DNA from: Nymphaea colorata
Lineage: Eukaryota > Streptophyta > Magnoliopsida > Nymphaeales > Nymphaeaceae
Assembly (NCBI RefSeq): GCF_008831285.2
Contig: NC_045138.2
Coordinates: forward strand, 18,943,934 to 19,007,933
Length of the DNA: 64,000 bases
Direction: 5' to 3'
The notes below the pieces were generated by a model, which had not been told where the DNA came from, did no database searches, and worked only from the letters and a program-made list of their open reading frames with translations. The stretch's first letter is position 1. Every line of letters starts with the position of its first letter. Positions 22,601 through 34,500 of the stretch are shown here, in pieces. Position numbers and translations under genes: made by a program.

Positions 22601-23488
22601 CAAAGAGAGAGAGAGAGAGAGAGATGTCTTCAAAGCAAGGTACAGCACCGGTAATCGGTGGCAGCTATCCAATAATTTATTATTAATTTATTCGTTGGTG
22701 TTTTATTAATCGGGAGCATAATCTCCCAGCAGCATGCATGGCATTCCGGTTTGCGCTTCCAGACAAACTTGATTTCTTCTTACAAGAATATGGTACCTTA
22801 TGGCTGTTTTTCTATCACTTATATCACCAAGCTTTTTCGGAATTGAGAAAAAGTAGGATTTAAGATTGGAGGAGGGAGGGCACCAGTTTAAATTCAGGGT
22901 TGCCAAATCTTAGTTATTGATTAAATTAATGGGATGTCAACCACCTAGACTTATTAGGACAACTCCATGAAAAGGCTTATGCAACACAATGGCAAAATTT
23001 GAGATTGGGCGTTGAGTTTGAGTTTTCAAGTTCAGTCCTTCCACATTTTCCCCATGCAATCTGCTCTCTACCTTGTTGTGAAGAAATTTTTGAGCCCCAC
23101 AACTGTTCATGCAATTTCAATAATTAATGATGAGTTTGTGGACAAGTTTACAAAAACACTCAACAAAAAACATATTCGAAGTTTGAATGTTTTTTAATTT
23201 TAATAATTGCCCTTCTCTGGGGATATACATGGTTCAAATTCAAGTTCAATCTAGTTTTTACTGATTTCAATTTGATTAGACTCTATTTGACCGGTGTCCG
23301 CTCCTTACCAATGTACCCTTGAAATTCCATGTTTCTTTTTTTTTTGTTCCTACAAAAGTTTCTTTTTTTTGTTAATTATGAGTGTTTTTAGATATTATTA
23401 AAATGATGCATGAAATTATATACATAGACAATAAAAAATAAACATTCTCCCATTATAAAAAAAAAAAAAGAGAAAAACTGCCAACATC
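22601..23488. repeat. GNAT6 upstream block shared with GNAT8 and GNAT9 upstream DNA
   Basis: Bases 22640-22780 (AAGGTACAGCACCGGTAA...CTCCCAGCAGC) match 41515-41660 upstream of GNAT9. Bases 22845-22890 (GAGAAAAAGTAGGATTTAAG) match 35500-35545 upstream of GNAT8. A GA run precedes the block at 22607-22624. No gene is present; these pieces mark an old shared 5' flank of the derived GNAT copies. Confidence 0.6.
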
Positions 23489-23607
23489 TAATTTCGTGTT
23501 GGTGGTAGCTCTGGGTAGTAGCTGCACAACCCACCAAACCATTGTTCCACCTTTTCCTGCCATTAAATATCTCAGCTCTCTTTCTCTCTCTCGTTGTATC
23601 CAAGAGA
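23489..23607 (+). promoter_or_regulatory. GNAT6 proximal promoter, long form
   Basis: ATTTCGTGTTGGTGGTAGC at about 23491, CCACCAAACC, CCATTAAAT (23560-23568) and a CT tract (23577-23592) lead into CCAAGAGAATGGCAG. The same blocks in the same order precede GNAT8 and GNAT9 at the same spacing of about 117 bases. GNAT7 and GNAT10 have a short form lacking about 30 bases after GTGTT. Confidence 0.5.
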
Positions 23608-24135
23608 ATGGCAGAGGAGGAAGGCACCGGAGGGCTCTCCATCTCCCTCCGCCCCTTCGAAATCGAGGACGCCGACGATGTCATGGCGTGGAAGGGAGAC
23701 CCTCGCGTGGCGGCATTCTGCCGGTGGGGCACTTACACCACCCTTGACGAGGCGATTGCCTTCATCCAGGACTTCGCCATCCCCCACGAGTGGTGTCGCG
23801 CCATCTGCGTCGCCGGCCGGCCGGTCGGCTGCATCTCCGTTACGATCGGCAAGGATGAAGCCCGGTGCCGTGGGCTGCTGAAGTACGAGCTCGCCCACCG
23901 CTGCTGGGGGAAGGGCGTGGCCACCTCCGCCGTGAGGCTTGCACTGCCGGCCGTCTTCAGGGAGTTACCAGGTCTGGAGCGGATCGAGGCGATGGTCGCC
24001 CTTGAAAATAAAGGGTCCATGAGGGTTTTGGAGAAATGTGGATTCCTTAGAGAGGTGATCCTCAGGAAATATGTGATTGGGAAAGGCAGGCTTTGGGATG
24101 TGGCCCTCTTTAGTATTCTCTCTGAAGAAATATGA
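23608..24135 (+). CDS. GNAT6: N-acetyltransferase, derived subgroup
   Basis: Intronless, 175 residues from the ATG at 23608. An in-frame ATG 22 codons upstream falls in the CT-rich leader and is not used in the paralogs. Motifs: ISLRPFEIEDADDVMAW (12-28), GLLKYELAH (89-97), CWGKGVAT (99-106), NKGSMRVLEKCGF (134-146), LWDVALFSILSEEI at the end. It is the intact sister of GNAT5 (shared GKDEARCRG and LWDVALF). Within the derived group it shows no damage and is a good reference for the GLLKY type. Confidence 0.9.
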   Translation: MAEEEGTGGLSISLRPFEIEDADDVMAWKGDPRVAAFCRWGTYTTLDEAIAFIQDFAIPHEWCRAICVAGRPVGCISVTIGKDEARCRGLLKYELAHRCWGKGVATSAVRLALPAVFRELPGLERIEAMVALENKGSMRVLEKCGFLREVILRKYVIGKGRLWDVALFSILSEEI

Positions 24136-25197
24136 CCAATGTTACATGAAACTTTTGTATTTGATCTTGAATCAAAGACCATAATACAAGCGAGTGCCTT
24201 TTGGATCTCCATGCTGGAGAAGGGAGTCCCTTTTGGAAGTATCTGCATTAAACTCTACACAATTGGTTAAATTTTAACACCTTATTCAGATCTAACTTTT
24301 TAAGTCAAAGTTGGATCTGACTGGCAGAAAATCTGGCCATTTGAACCTTTACTTGAACTCAGCTAGATAGGATCAGAATAATGCCTTATTCAAATTCAAC
24401 TATGAAGCCAAAAAAACTAGTGAAAGTCCATTTAATGATCATATCTAAGTTCTTTTTTTTTAGCATATGACATTAAACATATTCAAGTATCAATTCATGT
24501 ATAATCCTCTAGCATCCTAAACTATGCTAATTACCAAAGTCCGCAATGCTCCGTGAACATCGTAGACAAGGAGACAATAAGGTGGCAATAGCCTCTCTAC
24601 CAAGAGAGAGAGTTATATATGTCATTTCGTGTATATGACTGAATCCTATTATCAATATGCATATTTATTTTTATCTCCAAATATTGCATATGCATGCATG
24701 TAACATAACAAATATGTATGAAATAATAAATAAATATGATATAATGTTTATGAGATAACAAAAGCTTCATGTGATAACGAGATACCAGACAGTCGAGTGT
24801 ATGAGTGAATGTTAAACAGAAGTATTAGATAATGTTTATAAGATAACAAAAGATTTATAAGATAATGAGATAACAGGCGGATGCATGAGATAACGCTAAA
24901 CATAAGTATGACATAACGTTTAAAGTACAAATGTATGAGATATAAAGATAAAAGATAAGTACGAGCTAATGTTTATAAGACAATAAAATATTTATAAGAT
25001 ATTGGTATGAACAAGGTAGTTTTTTTTTTCTGCTTAAATAAAAATAAGTATATTGGTCATAGAACTTTTTTTTTGCAGTTTTTTTTTTCTACAAAAAGTT
25101 TTTTTATTAATTATAAACATTTTTTTGAAGATCCATTATTTCTTATTTCGTGTGGCTGACGTCTGAAAAAAAAAACCGGAAGTGTGGCCGGCGTCAA
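24136..25197. other. GNAT6-GNAT7 spacer
   Basis: No gene is seen. A degenerate AT-rich array of words such as AGATAACAAAAG, TTTATAAGATAA and ATGAGATAAC fills 24740-25010. The word CTAACTTTTTAAGTCAAAG near 24292 recurs at 45290, directly upstream of GNAT10, linking the GNAT6 3' flank with the GNAT10 5' flank. Confidence 0.5.
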
Positions 25198-25283
25198 ATT
25201 TCGTGTTCCACTACCCACCAAACCTTTGTTCACGCCATTAAATTTCTCAGTCTGTCTTTCTCTTGCTCGCCGTATCCAAGAGG
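25198..25283 (+). promoter_or_regulatory. GNAT7 proximal promoter, short form
   Basis: TTTCGTGTTCCACTACCC, CCACCAAACC and GCCATTAAATTTCTC precede a CT-rich leader. Compared with GNAT6, 8 and 9, about 30 bases after GTGTT are absent. GNAT10 has the same short form. Confidence 0.45.
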
Positions 25284-25697
25284 ATGGCAGAGGAGGAAGG
25301 CACCGGAGATCTCTCATTCTCCCTCCGCCCCTTCAAAATCGAAGACGCCGACGACGTCATGGCGTGGAAGGGAGACCCTCGCGTGGCGGCATTCTGCCGG
25401 TGGGACGCTTACACCACCCGCGACGAGGCGGTTGCCTTCATCCAGGACTTCGCCATCCCTCACGAATGGTGTCGCGCCATCTGCGTCGCCGGCCGGCCGG
25501 TCGGATGCGTCTCCGTCACGATCGGTAAGGATCATGCCCGGTGCCGTGGGCTGCTCAAGTATGAGCTCGCCCACGTCTGCGGGGGAAAGGGCGTGGCCAC
25601 CTCCGCCATGAGGCTGGCTGTTCCGGCCGTCTTTCGGGAATTTCTGGGTCTGGAGGGTGTCGAGGCGATGGTCAACACGGAAAATAAGCGATCGATC

Positions 25698-26019
25698 TGA
25701 TAAAAAACATAAGGTAGAAGCAACAATAGAAACAGGAACAACAGATTTACGTGGTTCGGCACTCTCGCCTACGTCCACGGAGGAAGAAGAAGACTGCTAT
25801 TTTATTTTTCTTTCCATTGTTACAATCCAAGAGAGAAAGAGGGTTTTTATACATGATGAGTGAGACCATAACCAAGAAAGCGGTTATCGAATCTTTTTCA
25901 AAATATAGAGAAGATTTCTTTCCTTCTCTCTTGATTATCCACAATCACATTGTAACAGCAGAATATAGTTGATTTGGTGTGTTGGGCAACACCAATCTTC
26001 TTCCACAAATCTCGCAACA
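25698..26019 (-). repeat. 3' LTR of the copia element
   Basis: 322 bases, ends TG...CA on the minus strand. It differs from the other LTR at 2 positions and adjoins the polypurine tract at 26020. Confidence 0.95.
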
Positions 26020-26032
26020 ATCTCCCCCTCAA
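26020..26032 (-). other. Polypurine tract of the copia element
   Basis: The minus strand reads TTGAGGGGGAGAT directly before the 3' LTR. This is the usual copia plus-strand primer. Confidence 0.85.
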
Positions 26033-29000
26033 GTTGGAGGACAGATATCTATCTGTCCCAACTTGTTTACAATGCTTTGATGCTTTTCACGTGCTAGGCT
26101 CTTGGTGAAAATATCAGCCAACTGATTTTCACTTTTAACATGACAAGTTTTGATAGTTCCATCTTGAATCTTCTCTCTAATGAAGTGACAGTCAATTTCA
26201 ATGTGTTTGGTTCTTTCGCGAAAGACCGGATTTGCCCCAATATAGATGGCAGCCATATTGTCACATATAAGCTTTATAGAGTCTCGCACGTCAATATTCA
26301 TATCCTTCAGAAGCGCTTTTATCCACACCAGTTCACATGTACATCCAGCCATAGCTCTGTATTCTGCTTCAGCACTTGATCGAGCAACTACAGTTTGTTT
26401 TTTGCTTCTCCAAGTTACAAGCTTTCCTCCAACGAAGGTGCAAAAACCAGAAGTAGATCTTCGGTCGTTTGGATCCCCTGTCCAATCTGCATCAGTATAA
26501 CCCACAACATCTAGTGGCAGAGAATGCATAAACAGACTGATGAGACTTACAGCATAAGATATGTCTGGTCTTGTAACAGTTAAATATATGAGTTTACCGA
26601 CGAGTTTCTGAAAGCTTTGAATATTCTCGACGACTTCTCCTTCATCTTTCTTTAATTTACAATTGACTTCAAGGGGTGTCTCTGCTGGTTTCACACCCAA
26701 GCATCCTGTTTCTTTCAATAGATCTAACGTATACTTCCTTTGGCAAAGGAAGACTCCTTTGTTTGAGTGTGCAACTTCAATTCCTAAAAAGAATCTTAGT
26801 ATCCCCAAATCTTTGATTTCAAAGAGCTGATTAAGATAGTATTTGACGCGTGGCATAAAATCAATATCATCACCTGTCATTATTATATCGTCCACATAGA
26901 CCAGGAGAATACATATTTTAAAGTTTCTCAAAGACGTAAACATAGTATGATCAGCACTGCTTCTTTTGAAACCCATTTTTGCAAGCGCATCACTAAGACG
27001 AGAGAACCAAGCTCGCGGTGACTGCTTCAAACCATATAGAGCCTTTTTCAATTTACATACGTACTTGTGCTCATTTTTTATACCTTTTGGAGCCTCCATA
27101 TAAACTTCTTCATTGAGTTCACCATGAAGAAAAGCATTTTTCACATCAAGTTGATTTAGAGGCCATCTCTTGTTTGCTGCTACTGAGATTAACATTCGGA
27201 CAGAACTCATCTTTGCAACAGGAGCAAAGGTTTCAGTATAGTCAATACCTTCAGTTTGAGTGAATCCTTTGGCGACCAGGCGAGCTTTGTAGCGTTCTAC
27301 ACTTCCATCGCTGTTGTATTTTATTCGATAAACCCACTTGCATCCAACCAGCTTCTTGCCATCAGGTAGAGGAACTAAATCCCATGTTTGATTTTTTTTC
27401 AATGCCGCAAGTTCTTCTTCCATTGCATTATGCCACTTTGGATCAGATTTTGCCTCCTCATAAGTTTTTGATTCGTTTGGGAGTAGGTATTTAGGATATA
27501 GGATTTATAGTGAATGGGCAGATTTTCGAATGACAAGTATTGGTCTATGGAATGGTTTTTGTTTGTTGTAAGATAGGTATAATAATCACTAAATTTTGTT
27601 GGTGGTCTGGTAGGACGAGTGGATTGTCTAATGGAATTTTCTGGTTGGTTTGAATTGGGATTTGGTTCGATGGAAAGAGTGGGAGGATTGAAGCTGGTGT
27701 CGGGTTCTTGAGGTGAAAGTGGAGACACATCATTTGAAATGATTTTGTCTACTTCAAAATGGGGTTCAACCATAGGCAATACGGGCTGCTTGCTAGCACT
27801 AGGAGCTTCATAGCTGATTTTCACTATTGGCAATGTGGGCTGCTTGGTCGGATTAGCAACATTCATCTCCCCCTGTCTTTGATAATCAAAGAAGGATTCC
27901 TGTTCAAAAAATTTCACATCACGAGATATAAATAATCTTCTAGTGACTGGATCATAACATTTATATCTTTTCTTTCTACTGGAATAACCGAGGAAAATAC
28001 TTTTGACAGCACGTTTTTCAAATTTGTTCCTAAAGTTTTCCTGTCTATGAACATAGCATTTACATCCAAAAACTTTAAGATGCTTTATAGAAACTTTTCT
28101 GTTGAAAAGAAGTTCTATAGGAACTTGATTTTCAATACTGGAACTTGGTGCTCTGTTGATAATATAACAGGCCGTAGCAATTGCATCATTCCAAAAACGA
28201 AAAGGAACATGCATGTGAGTCATAAGAGATCGAGCAACATTCAGTAATTGTCTATTCTTTCGTTCTGCCACTCCATTTTGTTGTAGAGTACCTACACAAG
28301 AATATTGAGGTTGTATTCCTTCCCCTTTTAAAAAGGTTTCAAGAGCATCATTCACATATTCTCCACCATTGTCAGAGCGAAGTTTTTTTATCTTTACTCC
28401 ATATTGAGTATGTACCATCTTGAAAAATTCTTTGAAAGCACTAAAAACTTCACTCTTATACTTAAGAAAGAACAACCATGTCATGCGTGTCTTGTCATCA
28501 ATAAAAGAAACATAATATCTAAATCCAGAATATGACACTTCTGGGGCTGGTCCCCAAACATCGGAATGAACTAAATCAAAGATGTCATTTGATTTTTCAG
28601 TAGAAGACTGAAAAGGTAATCTTGTGGATTTAGAAAATTCACAAGCATCACATGATTTATTTTCAACTGTAAGATTTGGAATAAGACGAGTTAAACTTTG
28701 ATTAGAGATGTGACCAAGTCTGGCGTGCCAGGTCCAGTAGTGAGAACGTCGATCTTGCTGATCATTCACAATGAGGTTGCAACAATTTTCGTCCATCACG
28801 TATAGCCCATTCTGCTCATGCCCTCTACCAATCTCCTGGTTCGTCACACAATCCTGAAATATCACATCCTTTGAGGAAAAAACAACCAAACAGTTATGAG
28901 ACTTGGTTAATTTGCTTACCGACATGAGATTAGCTGACAGTTTGAGAATATATAAAACTTGAGATTTCTGCCCTTTCTTAAAGAATGTAGTTTCACCATA

Positions 29001-30354
29001 TCCTTCAGCAATAATGGGTGATCCATCGGCTGTAAAAACTGATCTTTGTTTTGTTTTGTCAAGATTAATAATTTTTCTTAAGTCGCTAGACATATGATCG
29101 GTAGCCCCTGTGTCAATAACCCATGCAGAACGATTTAAAGTAGCAGTCAAAGCAAAGTTGTTACCTTCTGAATTGCTGATAGGCTGAGATGATACTAGAT
29201 TGGTCTTTGCAAACTTTTGAAAAAATTTCTCAAGGTCGTCCTTGGTGACAAAGTTCGCTAAATCAGAATTGGTGGAATACGCCGGTTTTGTGGAGGAGGT
29301 AGCTTTGTCTCTTGTTGGTCTTCCGACTAGCTCCCAACATCTTTCACGAGTATGACCAGTCCGCTTGCAGTGGGTACATCTAAATTTATTTCTCCCTTTC
29401 TGATAGCTGAAGTTAGCATTGGAGGGTTTGTTGGCATTCGAAAGTTTTTGATCCCCTTTGACAAAATCGGCCTGAGCGACGCATGCCGTTTGTTCACGGC
29501 TTTCTTCAGAAATTTCAATTTTGGAATTCATAACTTGCCTTCGTGCAGCCTCCCTTTGTATCATTTGACAAACATTGTTGAAGTTGGGCAGCGGAGTGGT
29601 ATTGAGGATTTGACTCCTAATACCTTCATAATCGGCTCCTAAACCTGCCAAAAATTTGAAGATTTTGTCTTCCTCAAACCGGGTTTTGTATGTGTCAAGA
29701 TCAGTCGTAGCAGGCCTATATTGCAGAAGTTCATCAAATCGGCTTTTGAGTTCTCCTATGTAGAGATTCAGTGATTTGTCACCCTTCATAAGATTGGCAA
29801 TCTCGACCTGAATTTGATAGACTCGTGCGAGGTTATTCTGTTTGAAAAAAGTTGTTTTAACTCATCCCAAATTTCCTTTGCAGTTTCTTGATACATAAAT
29901 AGATTTGAAATAGAGGGTTCCATGGAGTTAATAAGCCACGACATCACCATATCATTTTCAGATTGCCAATCATCAAATTTAGGATCTGATCTATTAGGAG
30001 GACTGATCTTCCCATTTATGTATCCAACCTTGGATCGACCGCTTAAAAATAGTCGAGCTGCCTTAGCCCAACTTAAGTAGTTGGTGCCATTCAATAGCAT
30101 ATTGGTGATTTTCAGAGGTTGGCTGCTTTGCTCGTTGCTATTGAGATGTCTAAAACTTTCTGTAGTTTCTTGCTGGTTATTTGCCATTGAATAAGAGAAT
30201 ACCAGACAATTCACAAAATAACAGAATATAGCAAGGAAGCTAGTGAAAGATGCTACTCAAAGCTGCTACTCGATCATTCAAAAACTCGTTTCAGAATGTG
30301 CATAATCAATCATGCTCTCAAGGAACAGGGGAGAGGAGGATGTCACCCGATAAC

Positions 30355-30965
30355 GAAGAACCTCAATAATGGATTCAGAAAACCTTGATCGACCTCAATA
30401 ATGGATTCAGAAAACCTTGATCGCCAATGAAGACCTTTTGATTCTTTTTCCTGGTCCTCAACCACAGCTCCCGACAACCAAATTAACTCAAAAGTAGAGA
30501 GACGACAAAAAATTTGAGAGTGCCCTTGCATCCCAATTCGTGAATAGAAATTGGGGAAAGGGAAGAGTAGTTGCAGACAGTTTTTCCAGCGAGAGACATC
30601 TCTTCAAAAAATCATAACTCCTCAATGGCTGCTTCTAAAAATCTGAAAATTGGTAGGGACGTTCCTCAGAGGTAGACTATTCTAAGGAGCCCTTGTTCGA
30701 CCCCTGACGTCGCTGGAGCTGACAACGCCGGTCAGTTTTGCAGCAGGCTTCCTGACGGTTTGGGAAAAACAGAGGAGCAGCAGCAACAGGTGTTTCTTAA
30801 AAAAATCATAACTCCTTAATGGCTGTGTCAAAAAATCTGAAAATTGGTAGGAACGTTCCTCAGAAGTAGATGATTCGAAGGAGTCCTTGCTCGACCTTTG
30901 ACGTCGCCGGAGTAGACAACGCCGGCCAATTTTCTGGCAGGTTTCCTGACGGTCGGCACTCTGTT
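30355..30965 (-). repeat. Tandem duplications in the copia leader
   Basis: Two direct repeats lie between the primer-binding site and gag. A 34-base unit (CCTCAATAATGGATTCAG core) occurs twice in tandem at about 30360-30427. A unit of about 194 bases (ATCATAACTCC...ACGCCGG) occurs twice, starting near 30605 and 30800, with roughly four in five bases the same. The second pair is clearly older than the insertion, so it belongs to the family rather than to this copy. Confidence 0.75.
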
Positions 30966-31064
30966 CTGCTACTCCTTCAAACAGCAAGTATCTCCTTGTC
31001 AAAAAACAGCTCACAGCCTGTCTCCAAGATTGTCGAAGAAATATGCAGCGGCTTTATATAACCC

Positions 31065-31076
31065 GCTCTGATACCA
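31065..31076 (-). other. Primer-binding site of the copia element
   Basis: The minus strand reads TGGTATCAGAGC immediately after the 5' LTR. This is complementary to the 3' end of plant initiator-Met tRNA, the standard copia primer. Confidence 0.92.
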
Positions 31077-31398
31077 TGATAAAAAACATAAGGTAGAAGC
31101 AACAATAGAAACAGGAACAACAGATTTACGTGGTTCGGCACTCTCGCCTACGTCCACGGAGGAAGAAGAAGACTGCTATTTTATTTTTCTTTCCATTGTT
31201 ACAATCCAAGAGAGAAAGAGGGTTTTTATACATGATGAGTGAGACGATAACCAAGAAAGCGGTTATCGAATCTTTTTCAAAATATAGAGAAGATTTCTTT
31301 CCTTCTCTCTTGATTATCCACAATCACATTGTAACAGCAGAATATAGTTGATTTGGTGTATTGGGCAACACCAATCTTCTTCCACAAATCTCGCAACA
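31077..31398 (-). repeat. 5' LTR of the copia element
   Basis: 322 bases, 2 differences from its partner at 25698-26019. It is the 5' LTR because the coding strand is minus and the primer-binding site adjoins it. Confidence 0.95.
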
Positions 31399-31523
31399 CG
31401 ATCAGGGTATTGGAGAAATGTGGATTTCTCAGGGAGGGTATCCTCAGAAGGTACGTGGTTGCAAAGGGCAGGCTCTTGGATTTGGTCATGTTCAGTGTTC
31501 TCTCTGAAGAAATTCAACCATGA

Positions 31524-34500
31524 CCAACCTCACATAAACTTCCAGAATTTAATCTTGGTTCCCACACCATTATGGGCAACCCTGCTTGTTGCGGGACCTG
31601 AATGGCCTTTTGTTTTTTCTTGTTTCCTTTTTAGAGCAACCGACAATGTATGACATGCCTCGTTCTGGTTGTTTTTCTGTGTAAAATAATCTGTTAATTC
31701 ACATTTGTGGCATAGACACTGTAAGTTTCTTTGATGCTTTCTACCAGTGCAGGTAACCACTTAACTCTCTGGATCTTTCATGAGCTAACCAAATCTTCTT
31801 GGCGGCCATTTGTACTAAAGAGAAGTTTGTAGAATGAGAAGCCCATGAGCTTTGCCTTCCCAGTTCTTTTTTCATCTATTAAAAGGAAGACTACAAATGC
31901 CCATGTCAAGGCGTGGTAGGAGAGGATCTAGCTGGGCAGTAGGATGAACTTCTACTCACCCAAAGGAGGAGATTTTTTATTATAGATTTTGCTACGTTGT
32001 ACGTTTTTTCATCGATGACAGCCATAATCTACATACTTGTGTGATTTCCAGCTTATCTTTAGATTTTAACAGAAGTCATATCGTTTTTCAAGTCCACAAT
32101 TGGTCTCAAATCAAAGTTAAACTGTTATTTGGCTGAAAATAGTTTTGGAGGCTGGAAATCCGGCGGCCTTCCTGGAGTATTTCATTGCAGAGCATCTTGC
32201 TTTCTTGATATTAATTTGGTGGCAACTGGCAAGATTAGGGTAAGAAGATGCTTCCCATATTGAATTCTCATCTGTGTCAAACTTGGCTTCCAACGCAACT
32301 AGCCACTTCGTCCACACCACATTGATAATATTACTGATTCCAAGTTGCTCCACTTGAAAATTGAAAGGGCGTCTGCAGCATTTAACGGTGTGGAAACTAG
32401 GTCTTATAGGAAACATGGCAAGTATAAAGTGGCTCCCATTATGCCTTTCAACCTCACCCTTACCTTCAATCGCTTTAATTACCAAGTTGGGATCTTCTTC
32501 TTGAGTAGACGGGAAAGAATGAACTTCACAAATTTGGGAATCCATGTTGATTTGACGATCCAAATTCCACATGGGTGTCTTTATCTCAACTTCTCATAGA
32601 GGCAACATGGATCATGGAGAATTTGTTTAATCGATTTTCTCTGATCAAGTGCTTAGATATTGGACATGGAGAAATTTAGTTTCCCCCTTAATTTTTCAAG
32701 TTTTCTTACCATATCTCGCTATAGTTAAATATACAGTCAGGTCGTATGCGTAAGGCAGAATATATAAGAGTAAATTAAAATTTAAGAGTGATTTTAATTT
32801 GTTCAACCCTTGTAGAAAATTTTTGGAACACTGTTCGGTCTCCCCAACTAAAAATTTCTGGTTCCGTCCTCGTACAAATTCGTGAAGCTGCTACAGAACA
32901 CCCCATGGAGTTAAGGTTTGACAAGTGAAATTGACAAAAAATAACAAATAAAAAGCAAGAAACTCGTATATTAGGATGAGTACTCAAGGTGGTTGGTGCA
33001 ACTGCTTGAGATGGAGACGGTAGGTGACCGGTCTTCATTTCAAGTGTCAACATCCTGTGCTTCAAAAGGAAAGGTCACCAATGCGCAGCAGGGACAACAC
33101 CTCAAGGAGACGGGAGATTGGGTGAGAACTTCAGCTCTCCATCAGGCCTCAATCTAGGATCCGTGTGTATTGGTAATGATTACAGTTAACTATGGATCCT
33201 CACAATTTTTAATGTTAAGTATGGTTGGAAAAAACAAATTGACAACATGTTGGTCCGTTGGAGCCACTTCAGAATATGATTTGGTAGATGACAGGAACTG
33301 TTTTTGCATTGGATTCTGGATCTGCGTCGGTTCACATCGAATTTGGTTTGCTAGTTCATGACTTGATATTGGACACCTGGATTCATTTGCTAGTTCATGA
33401 CTTGATATTGTACACTTGGATTCACCCTTGCCTCCAAGTAGACTCTTGAACAGTTGAAGTATGTCCAGTTAAGAGCAAATTAGCAACTGCAACCAAGTTA
33501 ATCACAAATCAAACAGACCAAATTATCCGCATAATGTTGGTATCTAACGTACGAACTGCTGTGAAAGTCTCCTCTTGCTAGTTAATTGCCATTTCATACA
33601 TGCATAGATTGCCGAGAGCCTCCACTACACATGCACAAGCACATGCATGCAGACATTAACATGCGTGCTTATAAGCTCACATTTTCGCATTTCAATGCAC
33701 ACAAAAGATTAAAACAATACAATTTTTTTTAATGAAAATAAGAGCAATTATGCCTTTTCATTCTTGAATTGCAAAATTCACGATGTAATGTGAACTTCAT
33801 TTTTCAGATTTGAAGAAGCTCATGATCTCACAAATTTTCGGCGCCTTGCAAGCATTTTTCTTACTTGACAGTAGATCATAAGCTATCCCAAGGCCTTTCT
33901 GAGTTCCAAGGATGCTTTTCTTTAATAGACTTCGCAGTAGATCATAATCTACACAGTCATACATGGCTGCGTTCTACAGAACGGAAAATGTTGCATCTCA
34001 AAAATGCATAACCAGAACAGACAGCAGTCAGCGGAGGTAAAAACCTTCACTCGTGTGTTTATGAAACAAGAACTTCTTGGCAACCCTCTCTAAACAGAAA
34101 ACGAAAAACTGAACATCTAAAAATTAAGAAATTATCTATCAGAATAAAGCTTTACCACCATTTACACCTCTAATGCATGTCATCCACTTGTTTTTGCACC
34201 ATATACATGTACTAGAAGAATGTGTTAGCACCATTTACACCTATAATATAAATTTTCAAATTGTCTTTGGATGACATACTGTGTACTTCAGAGCTTTATG
34301 CGCGTCACTCTCCTGGCCAGAAATTTCAGCATTTCATGTGTGCCACCTTTTCTTTTCCTTCTCTTCCTTGTGTTTAGTGGACTTGAGATTATAAGCATCT
34401 CCTCTCCTTTACACATACAATTGTTACTTCAAAACATTGGATGCCATTAGGTTACAGTTTCTGCTCCCGTAAGGCTCCATGAAATCCCATTAAAGCCACT

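Larger units (their letters stand above)
25698..31398 (-). mobile_element. Ty1/copia LTR retrotransposon inside GNAT7
   Basis: Complete-length fossil, 5,701 bases, on the minus strand, with two 322-base LTRs, a primer-binding site, a polypurine tract and a 5-base target duplication CGATC (25693-25697 and 31399-31403). Part order is that of Ty1/copia: gag (about 30.2-29.3 kb, with zinc knuckle CTHCKRTGHTRERC), protease (about 29.1 kb, VIDTGATDHMS), integrase (about 28.7-27.9 kb, HARLGHIS), reverse transcriptase (about 27.3-26.6 kb, YVDDIIMTG) and RNase H (about 26.4-26.1 kb, SSAEAEYRAMA). The coding region is broken in about two places, so it looks non-autonomous now. The LTRs differ at 2 of 322 positions, which suggests an insertion of a few hundred thousand years or less at usual plant rates. 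The copia lineage was not assigned. Confidence 0.95.
25284..31523 (+). pseudogene. GNAT7: derived-subgroup N-acetyltransferase interrupted by a copia element
   Basis: The first 138 codons (25284-25697) are open and match GNAT10. The gene then stops at the 5.7-kb retrotransposon and resumes at 31399/31404, ending at the TGA at 31521-31523 after the same residues as GNAT10 (LLDLVMFSVLSEEIQP). A 5-base target duplication (CGATC) flanks the insertion. Apart from the insertion I see no frame break, but residue 100 is Gly in place of the Trp of WGKG, beside the acetyl-CoA loop, and FLGLEGVEAMVNTENKRS departs from its sisters. It may already have been weakly active or inactive before the insertion. 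GNAT8 follows 4.2 kb downstream. Confidence 0.88.

Noticed and set aside
23542-23607. Upstream in-frame ATG of GNAT6 (and similar at 25263, 35630 and 42473 for GNAT7, 8 and 9)
   Set aside because: These lie in the CT-rich leader and differ between copies, whereas the AAGAG(A/G)ATGGCAGAGG start is common to all.
25751-25972. Open frames within the LTRs (also 31130-31351)
   Set aside because: Identical in both LTRs because these are the same repeat. They are not genes.
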